From: an uncultured Clostridiaceae bacterium
Lineage (GTDB): Bacteria; Bacillota; Clostridia; Lachnospirales; Lachnospiraceae
Assembly (NCBI GenBank): GCA_902477765.1
Contig: CABSIM010000002.1
Span: 59,335-123,334 of the forward strand
Direction of reading: 5' to 3'
DNA length: 64,000 bases
The notes beneath the pieces were generated by a model. That model had not been told where the DNA came from. It did not search any database and saw only the letters and a program-made list of their open reading frames with translations. A program made the translations under genes and the position numbers. Of this stretch, positions 15,646 through 22,944 are shown in pieces. The first letter of the stretch is position 1; each line of letters starts with the position of its first letter.

Positions 15646-16632
15646 ATGGCAAAACTTCTAGAAGTCAGAGACCTGAATGTCCAGTATGAGACAGGAGACG
15701 GCATTGTAAAAGCCTTAAACGGCATTACCCTGAGTCTGGACGAGGGAATGACCCTGGGACTGGTGGGGGAGACGGGAGCCGGAAAGACGACTCTGGCCAA
15801 AAGCATCATGCGGATCATTCCGCAGCCGCCGGGGAAAATTGTATCCGGAGAGATTCTGTACGGCGGCAGTGATATTCTGAAAATGGATAAAAATGAAATA
15901 AGAAAAATCCGGGGACAGCATATATCCATGATATTTCAGGACCCCATGACTTCCCTGAATCCGGTGATGACCGTGGGGGAGCAGATTGCGGAAACCGTCA
16001 AGACACACGAGAAAATATCGTCTGTGGAGGCAGAGAAAAGAGCCTGTGAGATGCTGGAACTGGTGGGGATCAAGGCTGACCGGGCCGGGGACTATCCGCA
16101 TCAGTTTTCCGGAGGCATGAAGCAGAGGGTGGTCATTGCCATTGCGCTGGCATGCAATCCCAAAATTCTCATTGCCGATGAGCCGACCACAGCCCTGGAT
16201 GTGACCATACAGGCTCAGGTACTGGAAATGATGCAGAATCTGAAGAAGAAATTCAATACGGCCACGATCCTCATTACCCATGATCTGGGTGTTGTGGCGC
16301 AGACCTGTGAAACGGCAGCCATCATTTATGCCGGAGAGGTGGTGGAATACGGGACGGTCCATGAAATCTTCAAGGACATGCGGCATCCCTATACCATCGG
16401 TCTGATGAATTCCATTCCAAAAATCCATGTGGACGAACACCGTCTTCACCCCATTGAGGGGCTGATGCCTGATCCCATGGCGCTTCCGCCCGGATGCAGC
16501 TTCTGTGACCGGTGCCGGTTTGCCATGGAAAAATGCAGAACGGAAAAACCGCCCATGGTTTCTCTGGGAGGAGAACATATGGCCAGATGTTTCCTGGCCG
16601 GGAAAAACCTGAGGGGAGGGGACAGAGAATGA
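15646..16632 (+). CDS. oppD: Oligopeptide ABC transporter ATP-binding protein (OppD/DppD)
   Basis: Cytoplasmic ATPase of 328 residues that powers the importer together with the next gene product. Walker A is GETGAGKT, the Q-loop region is MIFQDPMTSLNP, the ABC signature is FSGGMKQR and Walker B is ILIADEPTTALD. The C-terminal oligopeptide-transporter extension contains the Cys cluster CSFCDRCRFAMEKC, which in this subfamily can hold an iron-sulphur cluster. GGGGAGG precedes the ATG by 10 bases. The stop overlaps the start of oppF by 4 bases. Confidence 0.93.
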   Translation: MAKLLEVRDLNVQYETGDGIVKALNGITLSLDEGMTLGLVGETGAGKTTLAKSIMRIIPQPPGKIVSGEILYGGSDILKMDKNEIRKIRGQHISMIFQDPMTSLNPVMTVGEQIAETVKTHEKISSVEAEKRACEMLELVGIKADRAGDYPHQFSGGMKQRVVIAIALACNPKILIADEPTTALDVTIQAQVLEMMQNLKKKFNTATILITHDLGVVAQTCETAAIIYAGEVVEYGTVHEIFKDMRHPYTIGLMNSIPKIHVDEHRLHPIEGLMPDPMALPPGCSFCDRCRFAMEKCRTEKPPMVSLGGEHMARCFLAGKNLRGGDRE

Positions 16633-17591
16633 AGGAAGGAAACGAACTGCTCCGGGTGGAACACCTGAAGAAATATTTTTCCACTCCCCGCGGCATGCTG
16701 CTGGCTGTGGATGACATCTCATTTTCCCTGAACAAAGGGGAGACCCTTGGAGTGGTGGGGGAATCCGGATGCGGAAAATCCACGCTGGGCCGGGCGATCC
16801 TGAGACTCCATGAGCCAACGGCGGGAAAAGTCATCTTTGACGGGGAAAATATTCTGGAATACAGCAAAAAGAGGATGAAAGAGGCGCGGTCGGACATGCA
16901 GATCATCTTTCAGGACCCTTATTCATCTCTGAATCCGAGAATGACCGTAAGTCAGGCCATTGCGGCTCCTCTGATCATTCAGGGGATCTGTCATCCCAAG
17001 GAAAAAGACAGGATACAGAAAAAAGTGGATGAAATGATGGAACTGGTAGGACTGGCAAAACGGTTTGCCAACTCCTATCCTCATGAGCTGGACGGCGGAA
17101 GACGTCAGAGAATCGGAATCGCCAGGGCTCTGTCCCTGAATCCCAGGTTCATTGTCTGCGACGAGCCGGTATCCGCGCTGGATGTGTCCATACAGGCACA
17201 GGTGCTGAATCTGATGCAGGACCTTCAGGAAAAACTGGGCCTTACCTACCTGTTCATCACCCATAATCTCAGCGTGGTCAAGCATCTGTCTGACCGGATC
17301 ATGGTCATGTATCTGGGACAGATGGTGGAGCTGGCATCGCCCAGGACACTGTTTGCCAATCCCATGCATCCCTATACAAAGGCGCTTCTGTCCGCCATTC
17401 CGACGCCGGATCCGGATCAGAAGATGGAATGTGTGGTGCTCAAAGGGGAGCTGACTTCCCCCATCAACGTACCTGAAGGGTGCCGGTTTGCGAAGCGGTG
17501 CATCTACGCGACGCCGGACTGTGAGAAAAAGAAAGTGGAAATGCGTGAGGTGGAACCAGGGCATTTTGTGGCCTGTCATCTCTGCAGATAA
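16629..17591 (+). CDS. oppF: Oligopeptide ABC transporter ATP-binding protein (OppF/DppF)
   Basis: Second ATPase subunit, 320 residues. Walker A is GESGCGKS, the Q-loop is IIFQDPYSSLNPRMTV, Walker B is FIVCDEPVSALDVSIQ, and the C-terminal extension has the Cys motif CRFAKRCIYATPDC. The ABC signature reads LDGGRRQR instead of the usual LSGGQRQR: the second signature residue is Asp where Ser is normal. In heteromeric ABC importers one of the two ATP sites is often degenerate, so this may be the weaker site. ATG 16629 overlaps the oppD stop (ATGA) and gives the usual N-terminus. The frame is open further upstream inside oppD but without a site. Confidence 0.92.
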   Translation: MKEGNELLRVEHLKKYFSTPRGMLLAVDDISFSLNKGETLGVVGESGCGKSTLGRAILRLHEPTAGKVIFDGENILEYSKKRMKEARSDMQIIFQDPYSSLNPRMTVSQAIAAPLIIQGICHPKEKDRIQKKVDEMMELVGLAKRFANSYPHELDGGRRQRIGIARALSLNPRFIVCDEPVSALDVSIQAQVLNLMQDLQEKLGLTYLFITHNLSVVKHLSDRIMVMYLGQMVELASPRTLFANPMHPYTKALLSAIPTPDPDQKMECVVLKGELTSPINVPEGCRFAKRCIYATPDCEKKKVEMREVEPGHFVACHLCR

Positions 17592-17616
17592 ATAAAAAGC
17601 TAAAGGAGGAAAAGGT

Positions 17617-19191
17617 ATGAAAAAAATGACAGCACTGCTGCTGGCGGCAGCCATGGTGATTTCTCTGGCAGGATGTTCCCAGAAACCGGCAGAATCTTCC
17701 GGAAACGCCGGGGAAACGGCAGGGGGAAGCGAAGCAGCTTCCGGAGAGCGTAAAATCAAGGATGAGATCGTTTTTGCCCAGAGTTCGGACCTGACCACCA
17801 TGAACCCCAACATCGGGACGCAGGAAAGAGCGTATTCCCTGACCAACCATATGTATGATACGCTGCTGGTCTATGACAGTGAAATGAACCTGGAAAACAG
17901 CCTGGCCACCAGCTATGAATGGCTGGATGATCTTACCCTTCAGCTGAATCTCCAGGAAGGGGTCACATTCCATAACGGGGATCCGCTGACAGCGGAGGAC
18001 GTGATTTTCACATTCAAACAGCGGGCGGACAGAGGAAGCTCATTTAAGGAATACATAGACGTGGACAATATGGAAGCCAAGGATGATCATACGGTTGTTC
18101 TGCATTTCCTGAGCCCGCATCCGTCCTTTATCTATCAGCTGACAGACCCTGCATGGGGAATCATGCCCAAGAAGTATTTTGAGGAAGTGGGAGAGGAAGG
18201 ATTCGCCAAAGCTCCCATCGGAAGCGGCCCCTATAAACTGAAAGAATATGTGACCGGCGACTATTACACCCTGGAACGGTACGATGATTACTGGGGAGGC
18301 CCTGCAAAGACCAAATACCTGACCATGAAGATCGTTCCGGAGGCAGGCCAGAGAACCATCATGCTGGAAACAGGAGAAATCGATGTGGCTTATGAGATTC
18401 CCTATGTGGATGCATCCAAGATCATTGAAAATGAAGACCTGCAGTTTTTATCCACACCGTCCATGAAAATCGTTATGTTCTATCTGAATACGCAGTCTGC
18501 AACGCCGTTAAGCGACAAGAGGGTGAGACAGGCCATTGAGTATGCCATTGACAAGGAAGCCATCGTGCAGGCGGTATGCTATGGATATGGAACGGCTGCA
18601 TATGCCATTGTGCCGGAAAATGTAACGGAATACAAGGCTGTGAAAACGCCTCATGTATATGACCTGGAAAAAGCAAAGGCCCTGATGAAGGAAGCTGGAT
18701 GTGAAGACGGATTTTCCATGGAGATCTGGACCAGTTCTTCCCAGACCAATACGGAAATCTGCCAGGTAATCCAGGAACAGCTGGCAGCCATCAACATCAC
18801 TTCCGAAATTCTGGTTCAGGATGCCAATACCATTGATGCCAGAATTGATGCCGGTGATGATTTCGGAATGTCTCTGCATTTCTATTCCTGCAACAGCGGG
18901 CATGCAGAATATACGCTGTCCAACATCCTGCCTACGGGCATGACCAGAAACGATTCCAGATTCAGCAATGCGGAATATGATGAAGCATACTACAAATGGC
19001 TGGTAACTGTGGACGAGAAGGAGAGAGATGCGCTCCTGACCACCATGTATGAAATCCAGAACGAAGAGACGCCGGTGGTTCCATTATATAATGAAGTAAA
19101 AATCCTGGGTGCCACCAAGAATCTGGAAGGTTTTGAACTGAGCATGATCGGAGCTCACCAGTATGAGAATGCAGTGGTCTATGAAGACTGA
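17617..19191 (+). CDS. oppA: Peptide-binding lipoprotein of the Opp transporter (SBP family 5)
   Basis: Extracellular solute-binding lipoprotein of 524 residues that delivers peptides to the permease. The signal peptide ends in the lipobox LAGC, with the lipidated Cys at residue 20, followed by a short Ser/Gly/Glu-rich tether. The family 5 blocks are present: YDTLLVYDSEMNLENSLATS, VTFHNGDPLTAEDVIFTF, and later VRQAIEYAIDKEAIV. CTAAAGGAGG precedes the ATG. It is last in the operon, as is common in Clostridia, and is followed by a strong terminator. A substrate other than peptides, such as nickel or sugars, cannot be excluded from the binding protein alone, but the M28 peptidase in front supports peptides. 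Confidence 0.9.
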   Translation: MKKMTALLLAAAMVISLAGCSQKPAESSGNAGETAGGSEAASGERKIKDEIVFAQSSDLTTMNPNIGTQERAYSLTNHMYDTLLVYDSEMNLENSLATSYEWLDDLTLQLNLQEGVTFHNGDPLTAEDVIFTFKQRADRGSSFKEYIDVDNMEAKDDHTVVLHFLSPHPSFIYQLTDPAWGIMPKKYFEEVGEEGFAKAPIGSGPYKLKEYVTGDYYTLERYDDYWGGPAKTKYLTMKIVPEAGQRTIMLETGEIDVAYEIPYVDASKIIENEDLQFLSTPSMKIVMFYLNTQSATPLSDKRVRQAIEYAIDKEAIVQAVCYGYGTAAYAIVPENVTEYKAVKTPHVYDLEKAKALMKEAGCEDGFSMEIWTSSSQTNTEICQVIQEQLAAINITSEILVQDANTIDARIDAGDDFGMSLHFYSCNSGHAEYTLSNILPTGMTRNDSRFSNAEYDEAYYKWLVTVDEKERDALLTTMYEIQNEETPVVPLYNEVKILGATKNLEGFELSMIGAHQYENAVVYED

Positions 19192-19296
19192 TGCATCCGG
19201 CGAGATCCGTCAGCTGTATATGTAACATGAAAACAGGCAGCGGCCGGCCTTACGGGAAATTTCCCTGAAGACCGGAGCCGCTGCCGGACTCCCCCT

Positions 19297-19330
19297 GTTC
19301 CGGACTGCACTGTCCGGAACTTTCTTCTGC
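19297..19330 (+). terminator. Terminator of the M28-opp operon
   Basis: GTTCCGGAC (19297-19305) and GTCCGGAAC (19312-19320) form a perfect 9-base stem with a 6-base loop, followed by TTTCTTCTGCTTTTC. A second, longer stem-loop just upstream (GGCAGCGGC at 19236 with GCCGCTGCC at 19277, enclosing the palindrome GGGAAATTTCCC) may protect the 3' end. Confidence 0.85.
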
Positions 19331-19343
19331 TTTTCAGATTTTA

Positions 19344-20120
19344 TCAGTTCAGATAACTTTTCATGCTTTTCAGTGCATTTTTCTCCAGTCTGCTGACCTG
19401 AGCCTGACTGATGCCCACTTCTTCCGCCACTTCCGTCTGGGTTTTTCCTTCAAAAAAACGCATATCAATAATATGGCGTTCCCGTTCCGGAAGTCGTTTC
19501 ATGGCTTCACTGAGAGAGAGCTGTTCCACCCAGTTTTCTTCCCGGTTTTTTTTGTCGCTGATCTGGTCCATGACATAAAGGGGATCGCCTCCATCGGTAT
19601 AAACCGGTTCATACAGACTTACAGGGCTCTGGATGGCATCCAGAGCATAGGTGATCTCTTCCTTGCTGATGCCCACCTCATCGGCAATTTCCATGATGGT
19701 GGGCTCTTTCATGTTCTTCTTCATCAGATTTTCCCTGGCATAAATGGCCTTATAAGCCGTATCCCTGAGAGAGCGGCTGACCCGTATGGAGTTGTTGTCA
19801 CGGAGATAACGTCGGACTTCTCCCAGAATCATCGGAACAGCGTACGTGGAAAATTTCACATTCTGGGTGATATCAAAATTGTCAATGGCCTTGATAAGGC
19901 CGATGCATCCGATCTGAAACAGATCGTCCACATTTTCGCTGCTGCCGGAAAATCTCTGGATCACACTCAGCACAAGACGAAGATTTCCCTTGATATAATC
20001 TTCCCTGGCCTGGCGGTCGCCAGCCAGAATCTTTTTAAAAAGCTCTTCTTTTTCTTCTGTGGTAAGTAATGGAAGCTTGGCCGTATTGACCCCGCATATT
20101 TCAACCTTATATCCGGACAT
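19344..20120 (-). CDS. sigG: RNA polymerase sigma factor SigG (late forespore)
   Basis: Forespore-specific sigma-70 family factor of 258 residues that directs late gene expression in the forespore. The N-terminus MSGYKVEICGVNTAKLPLLT is diagnostic of SigG. Region 2 follows (NLRLVLSVIQRFSGSSENVD, then FQIGCIGLIKAIDNFD and VKFSTYAVPMILGEVRRYLR), then region 3 and the region 4 helix-turn-helix (EGKTQTEVAEEVGISQAQVSRLE). In Bacillus it sits next to spoIIGA-sigE; here it stands alone between the opp operon and a small gene. GGAGG lies 8 bases before the ATG. The upstream sequence resembles a sigma-F/G promoter, consistent with the known dependence on sigma-F and autoregulation. Confidence 0.96.
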   Translation of the reverse strand: MSGYKVEICGVNTAKLPLLTTEEKEELFKKILAGDRQAREDYIKGNLRLVLSVIQRFSGSSENVDDLFQIGCIGLIKAIDNFDITQNVKFSTYAVPMILGEVRRYLRDNNSIRVSRSLRDTAYKAIYARENLMKKNMKEPTIMEIADEVGISKEEITYALDAIQSPVSLYEPVYTDGGDPLYVMDQISDKKNREENWVEQLSLSEAMKRLPERERHIIDMRFFEGKTQTEVAEEVGISQAQVSRLEKNALKSMKSYLN

Positions 20121-20154
20121 ATTCCTTACCTCCGCAAAATCAATGGTATAAATG

Positions 20155-20184
20155 AATGATGTACGTTTTTACGTGTATTTATAC
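20155..20184 (-). promoter_or_regulatory. Candidate sigma-F/G promoter of sigG
   Basis: On the minus strand, GTATA (20184-20180), an 18-base spacer, then CATCATT (20161-20155). The -35 fits the forespore consensus well; the -10 fits only partly (CAT plus the A at position 5). No good housekeeping promoter is seen here. Confidence 0.4.
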
Positions 20185-20306
20185 GGGATCTGTTTTGAAA
20201 AAATTTCCTGAAAAAAAGAAGAGGAATCCCTTGACAGCGGCTGTATGGGACGGCCTGCAGGCGGCAATACTGAAGATAAAAGAAGAAACCGGAGAAAGGA
20301 GAAAAA

Positions 20307-20570
20307 ATGGAAGAAGCGGAAGAACGGATGTATATAGGAAATGTAAGAGAACTCAGCTTTCAGCACGGAAAACGGGTGGGAAACATGGAACTGCTGGTGC
20401 GTCAGATCTGCAGGAAGCTGAAGAAAGGTGAGGACGAGGAACAGATTGCCGGGGAACTGGAAGCGGACCGGCTTGCGGTGGAAGCCGTCTGCCGGGCAGC
20501 AGGAAACGGAGCCCCCGATTACGACTGGGAACAGGTGATCCGGATTCTGGACCCGTCCTGGCATCCGTGA
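20307..20570 (+). CDS. Small hypothetical protein
   Basis: Unrecognised protein of 87 residues with a good ribosome site (GGAGAAAGGAGAAAAA before ATG 20307). The segment from about residue 28, LLVRQICRKLKKGEDEEQIA, followed by a helix and PDYDWEQVIRIL, resembles the C-terminal tail found on some Rpn/PD-(D/E)XK nuclease-like proteins of gut Clostridia; the catalytic domain itself is absent. It may be a free-standing version of that tail or a remnant. A TTGACA at 20231-20236 lies upstream, but its -10 is poor (AATACT after 19 bases). No function is assigned. Confidence 0.7.
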   Translation: MEEAEERMYIGNVRELSFQHGKRVGNMELLVRQICRKLKKGEDEEQIAGELEADRLAVEAVCRAAGNGAPDYDWEQVIRILDPSWHP

Positions 20571-20610
20571 GAGCGAAACAGGAAATATCCGAAAAGAAAA
20601 AGAAAGAATG

Positions 20611-20647
20611 AAAAAGGCAGGATTCCGGCATATGCCGGAATCCTGCC
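20611..20647 (-). terminator. Terminator of coaX, probably bidirectional
   Basis: The 32 bases from 20616 to 20647 are one perfect palindrome, arms GGCAGGATTCCGGCAT and its complement. Read on the minus strand it is followed by TTTTTCATTCTTTC, which makes a strong terminator for coaX. On the plus strand the U-run is lacking, but the stem may still stabilise the end of the small gene's transcript. Confidence 0.85.
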
Positions 20648-20671
20648 CTGAAGGTCCTGAAGCGGACGCGG

Positions 20672-21445
20672 TTATGATTCTGTTACATTTTTCCGGTAAA
20701 GGATCAGAAGACCGCGCAGAAGAAGATCGGGATCATATGTAATTTTATGGGTGCAGAGCGTGATGATGAATCTGGCCATGCCGCCGGTGGCTACCAGAGT
20801 GGCCTTTTCTCCCAGTTCTGCTTCCATACGGTCGATGATGCCGTCCAGAGTGGCGGCATTGCCGTACATGATGCCGTTGCGCATACATTCAATGGTATTT
20901 TTTCCGATGACCCGTTTGGGCATGTCCAGATTGATTCTGGTAAGCTGGGCCGTGTTGCTTACAAGGGAATTAAGGGCAATTTTCACACCGGGAAGAATCA
21001 CGCCTCCGATGTAGTCTCCGGACCGGTCCACAACGGTAATGGTGGTGGCGGTTCCCATATCCACCAGAATGATGGGGCCCTCATATTTGTCGATGGCGGC
21101 AACTGCAGCCACAATCAGGTCGCTGCCGACGGTTTTGGGGTTGTCCATTTTGATATTGAGGCCGGTTTTCATGCCTGAACCCACGATCAGCGGCCGTCTG
21201 CCGGTGATTTTCTTTACTGCGGAAGAAAGAGGAGCGTTTAATGGCGGAACGACGGAGGAAATGATGGAGCCTTCGATATCCGTGCGGCGGATCTTGTGAA
21301 TTTCCAGAATGTTTTTCAGCATAATGGCATATTCCAGGCTGGTTTTCCGTTCATCCGTGGTAATGCGTTCTTCAAAATAGGTTTTCTGATCGTCGATGCC
21401 GCCCACGACAATGTTGCTGTTGCCCATGTCAATGGCTAAAATCAT
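20672..21445 (-). CDS. coaX: Type III pantothenate kinase
   Basis: Phosphorylates pantothenate in the first step of coenzyme A synthesis; 257 residues, acetate-kinase fold. The N-terminal phosphate loop is AIDMGNSNIVVGG. Later blocks are NPKTVGSDLIVAAVAA, the ILVDMGTATTITVVD motif with the conserved Asp and Thr residues, and GGVILPGVKIALNSLVSNTA. Type III kinases are insensitive to CoA feedback and need a monovalent cation. AAGGAG lies 9 bases before the ATG. The gene is divergent from coaBC, so three steps of the pathway are encoded side by side. Confidence 0.95.
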   Translation of the reverse strand: MILAIDMGNSNIVVGGIDDQKTYFEERITTDERKTSLEYAIMLKNILEIHKIRRTDIEGSIISSVVPPLNAPLSSAVKKITGRRPLIVGSGMKTGLNIKMDNPKTVGSDLIVAAVAAIDKYEGPIILVDMGTATTITVVDRSGDYIGGVILPGVKIALNSLVSNTAQLTRINLDMPKRVIGKNTIECMRNGIMYGNAATLDGIIDRMEAELGEKATLVATGGMARFIITLCTHKITYDPDLLLRGLLILYRKNVTES

Positions 21446-21457
21446 ATATAAAACTCC

Positions 21458-21486
21458 TTCCCCATTTGTTTGGTAAGTGATATAAT
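21458..21486 (+). promoter_or_regulatory. Promoter of coaBC
   Basis: TATAAT (21481-21486) with TGA before it, an extended -10. The -35 position holds TTCCCC (21458-21463), weak, 17 bases upstream. The start point is near 21493, about 60 bases before the ATG. Confidence 0.6.
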
Positions 21487-21510
21487 GGTCTTCAATAAAA
21501 ATCAGGTGTT

Positions 21511-21539
21511 ATCTTACCATAATTTTCGGAGAAATACAA
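21511..21539 (-). promoter_or_regulatory. Promoter of coaX
   Basis: On the minus strand, TTGTAT (21539-21534), 17-base spacer, TAAGAT (21516-21511) preceded by TGG, an extended -10. The start point is near 21504, so this promoter faces that of coaBC and the two transcripts overlap by about a dozen bases. Confidence 0.55.
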
Positions 21540-21553
21540 CGGAGGAATCCACA

Positions 21554-22774
21554 ATGTTGAAAGGAAAAACCGTACTTTTATGTGTCAGCGGCAGTATTGC
21601 GGCCTACAAGACAGCCTATCTTGCAAGCGCACTGAAAAAACTGCAGTGTGATGTTCATGTGCTGATGACTGCCAATGCAGTGAATTTCATAAATCCCATT
21701 ACTTTTGAGTCCCTCACGGGAAATAAGTGTCTTGTGGATACCTTTGACAGGAACTTTCAGTTTTCCGTGGAGCATGTATCCATTGCCAAACTGGCAGATG
21801 TGGTCATGGTGGCCCCGGCTTCGGCCAACGTAATCGCAAAACTGGCCCACGGCATTGCAGACGATATGCTGACCACAACCGTTCTTGCCTGCCGCTGCAG
21901 GAAGATCATAAGTCCGGCCATGAATACCAATATGTTTGAAAATCCCATTACCCAGGATAATCTGGAAATCTGCCGGAAATACGGAATGGAAGTGATTTCT
22001 CCTGCTGTGGGATATCTGGCCTGCGGGGATACGGGAGCCGGAAAAATGCCGGAGCCGGAGGTGCTTCTTCAGTATATCCTCAGAGAGATCCAGTATCCCA
22101 AGGATCTGAAAGGAAAGAAGATCCTGGTGACTGCCGGTCCGACCAGAGAGGCCATCGACCCTGTCCGCTACATTACAAATCATTCCACCGGAAAAATGGG
22201 GTATGCCATTGCAAAAGTAGCGGCTTTCCGCGGTGCAGATGTGACGCTGGTATCCGGACCGGCAGAGGCGGAACCGCCCATGTTTGTGGACCTGGTAAAG
22301 GTGGAAAGCGCCAGGGAAATGTTTGAGGAAGTCACAGGGCGGAGTGACGCCCAGGACGCCATCATAAAGGCTGCCGCAGTGGCGGATTACCGTCCGAAAC
22401 ACGTCAATACGGAAAAGACCAAGAAAACCGACGGAGACATGGCCATTGAACTGGAGCGGACTGACGATATTCTGAAATGGCTGGGAGACCATAAAAAACA
22501 GGGGCAGTTCCTCTGCGGATTTTCCATGGAAACCCAGAATATGCTGGAGAATTCCAGAGCAAAGCTGGAAAAGAAAAATCTGGACATGATCGTGGCCAAC
22601 AACCTGAAAACGGCAGGCGCCGGCTTCGGAACGGATACCAATGTGGTGACCCTCATCAGAAAAGACAGGGAAACACAGCTGGATCTTATGTCCAAAGAAG
22701 AAGTGGCAGACAGGATTCTGTCGGAAATTTTCGGGACAGATCAGGAAAAAGAACCGGCTGCATCCGGGAAATAA
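21554..22774 (+). CDS. coaBC: Bifunctional phosphopantothenoylcysteine decarboxylase/phosphopantothenate-cysteine ligase
   Basis: Fusion enzyme of 406 residues catalysing two consecutive CoA steps. The N-terminal CoaC flavoprotein half (about 1-185) starts with KTVLLCVSGSIAAYKTAYL and has the active-site His in SVEHVSIAK, the PASANVIAKLAHG block, and PAMNTNMF with the conserved Asn and Met. The C-terminal CoaB half (about 186-406) starts with LKGKKILVTAGPTREAIDPV and includes the ITNHSTGKMGYAIA and AAAVADYRPK motifs. ATG 21554 was chosen because GGAGG (21541-21545) lies 8 bases upstream and the protein then starts at the conserved N-terminus; the frame is open upstream but has no site. Confidence 0.96.
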   Translation: MLKGKTVLLCVSGSIAAYKTAYLASALKKLQCDVHVLMTANAVNFINPITFESLTGNKCLVDTFDRNFQFSVEHVSIAKLADVVMVAPASANVIAKLAHGIADDMLTTTVLACRCRKIISPAMNTNMFENPITQDNLEICRKYGMEVISPAVGYLACGDTGAGKMPEPEVLLQYILREIQYPKDLKGKKILVTAGPTREAIDPVRYITNHSTGKMGYAIAKVAAFRGADVTLVSGPAEAEPPMFVDLVKVESAREMFEEVTGRSDAQDAIIKAAAVADYRPKHVNTEKTKKTDGDMAIELERTDDILKWLGDHKKQGQFLCGFSMETQNMLENSRAKLEKKNLDMIVANNLKTAGAGFGTDTNVVTLIRKDRETQLDLMSKEEVADRILSEIFGTDQEKEPAASGK

Positions 22775-22789
22775 GAAATGCCAGACCAT

Positions 22790-22814
22790 AGGGCTGCCCC
22801 GTGCGGGCGGCCCT
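22790..22814 (+). terminator. Possible terminator after coaBC
   Basis: AGGGCTGCCC (22790-22799) pairs with GGGCGGCCCT (22805-22814) with one wobble and a 5-base loop. The sequence after it (GTCTTGTAG) is only slightly U-rich, so termination may be partial. Confidence 0.45.
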
Positions 22815-22872
22815 GTCTTGTAGAAAACAGGTGAGAACAGAGGGCACGGCATGGCCCGGAGCTGACTGCCAC

Positions 22873-22901
22873 TTGACGAATCGGTACTTTACTGGCAAAA
22901 T
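22873..22901 (+). promoter_or_regulatory. Candidate promoter of prfC
   Basis: TTGACG (22873-22878), 17-base spacer, CAAAAT (22896-22901). The -35 is good and the -10 matches 4 of 6. The leader would be about 37 bases. Confidence 0.5.
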
Positions 22902-22944
22902 AGTAAGGTAGAAAAATGGAAGATATGTACAGAAAACGGAGGAC

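Noticed and set aside
19254..19265. GGGAAATTTCCC palindrome as a separate operator
   Set aside because: It lies inside the larger hairpin that follows the oppA-type gene and is better seen as part of that structure.
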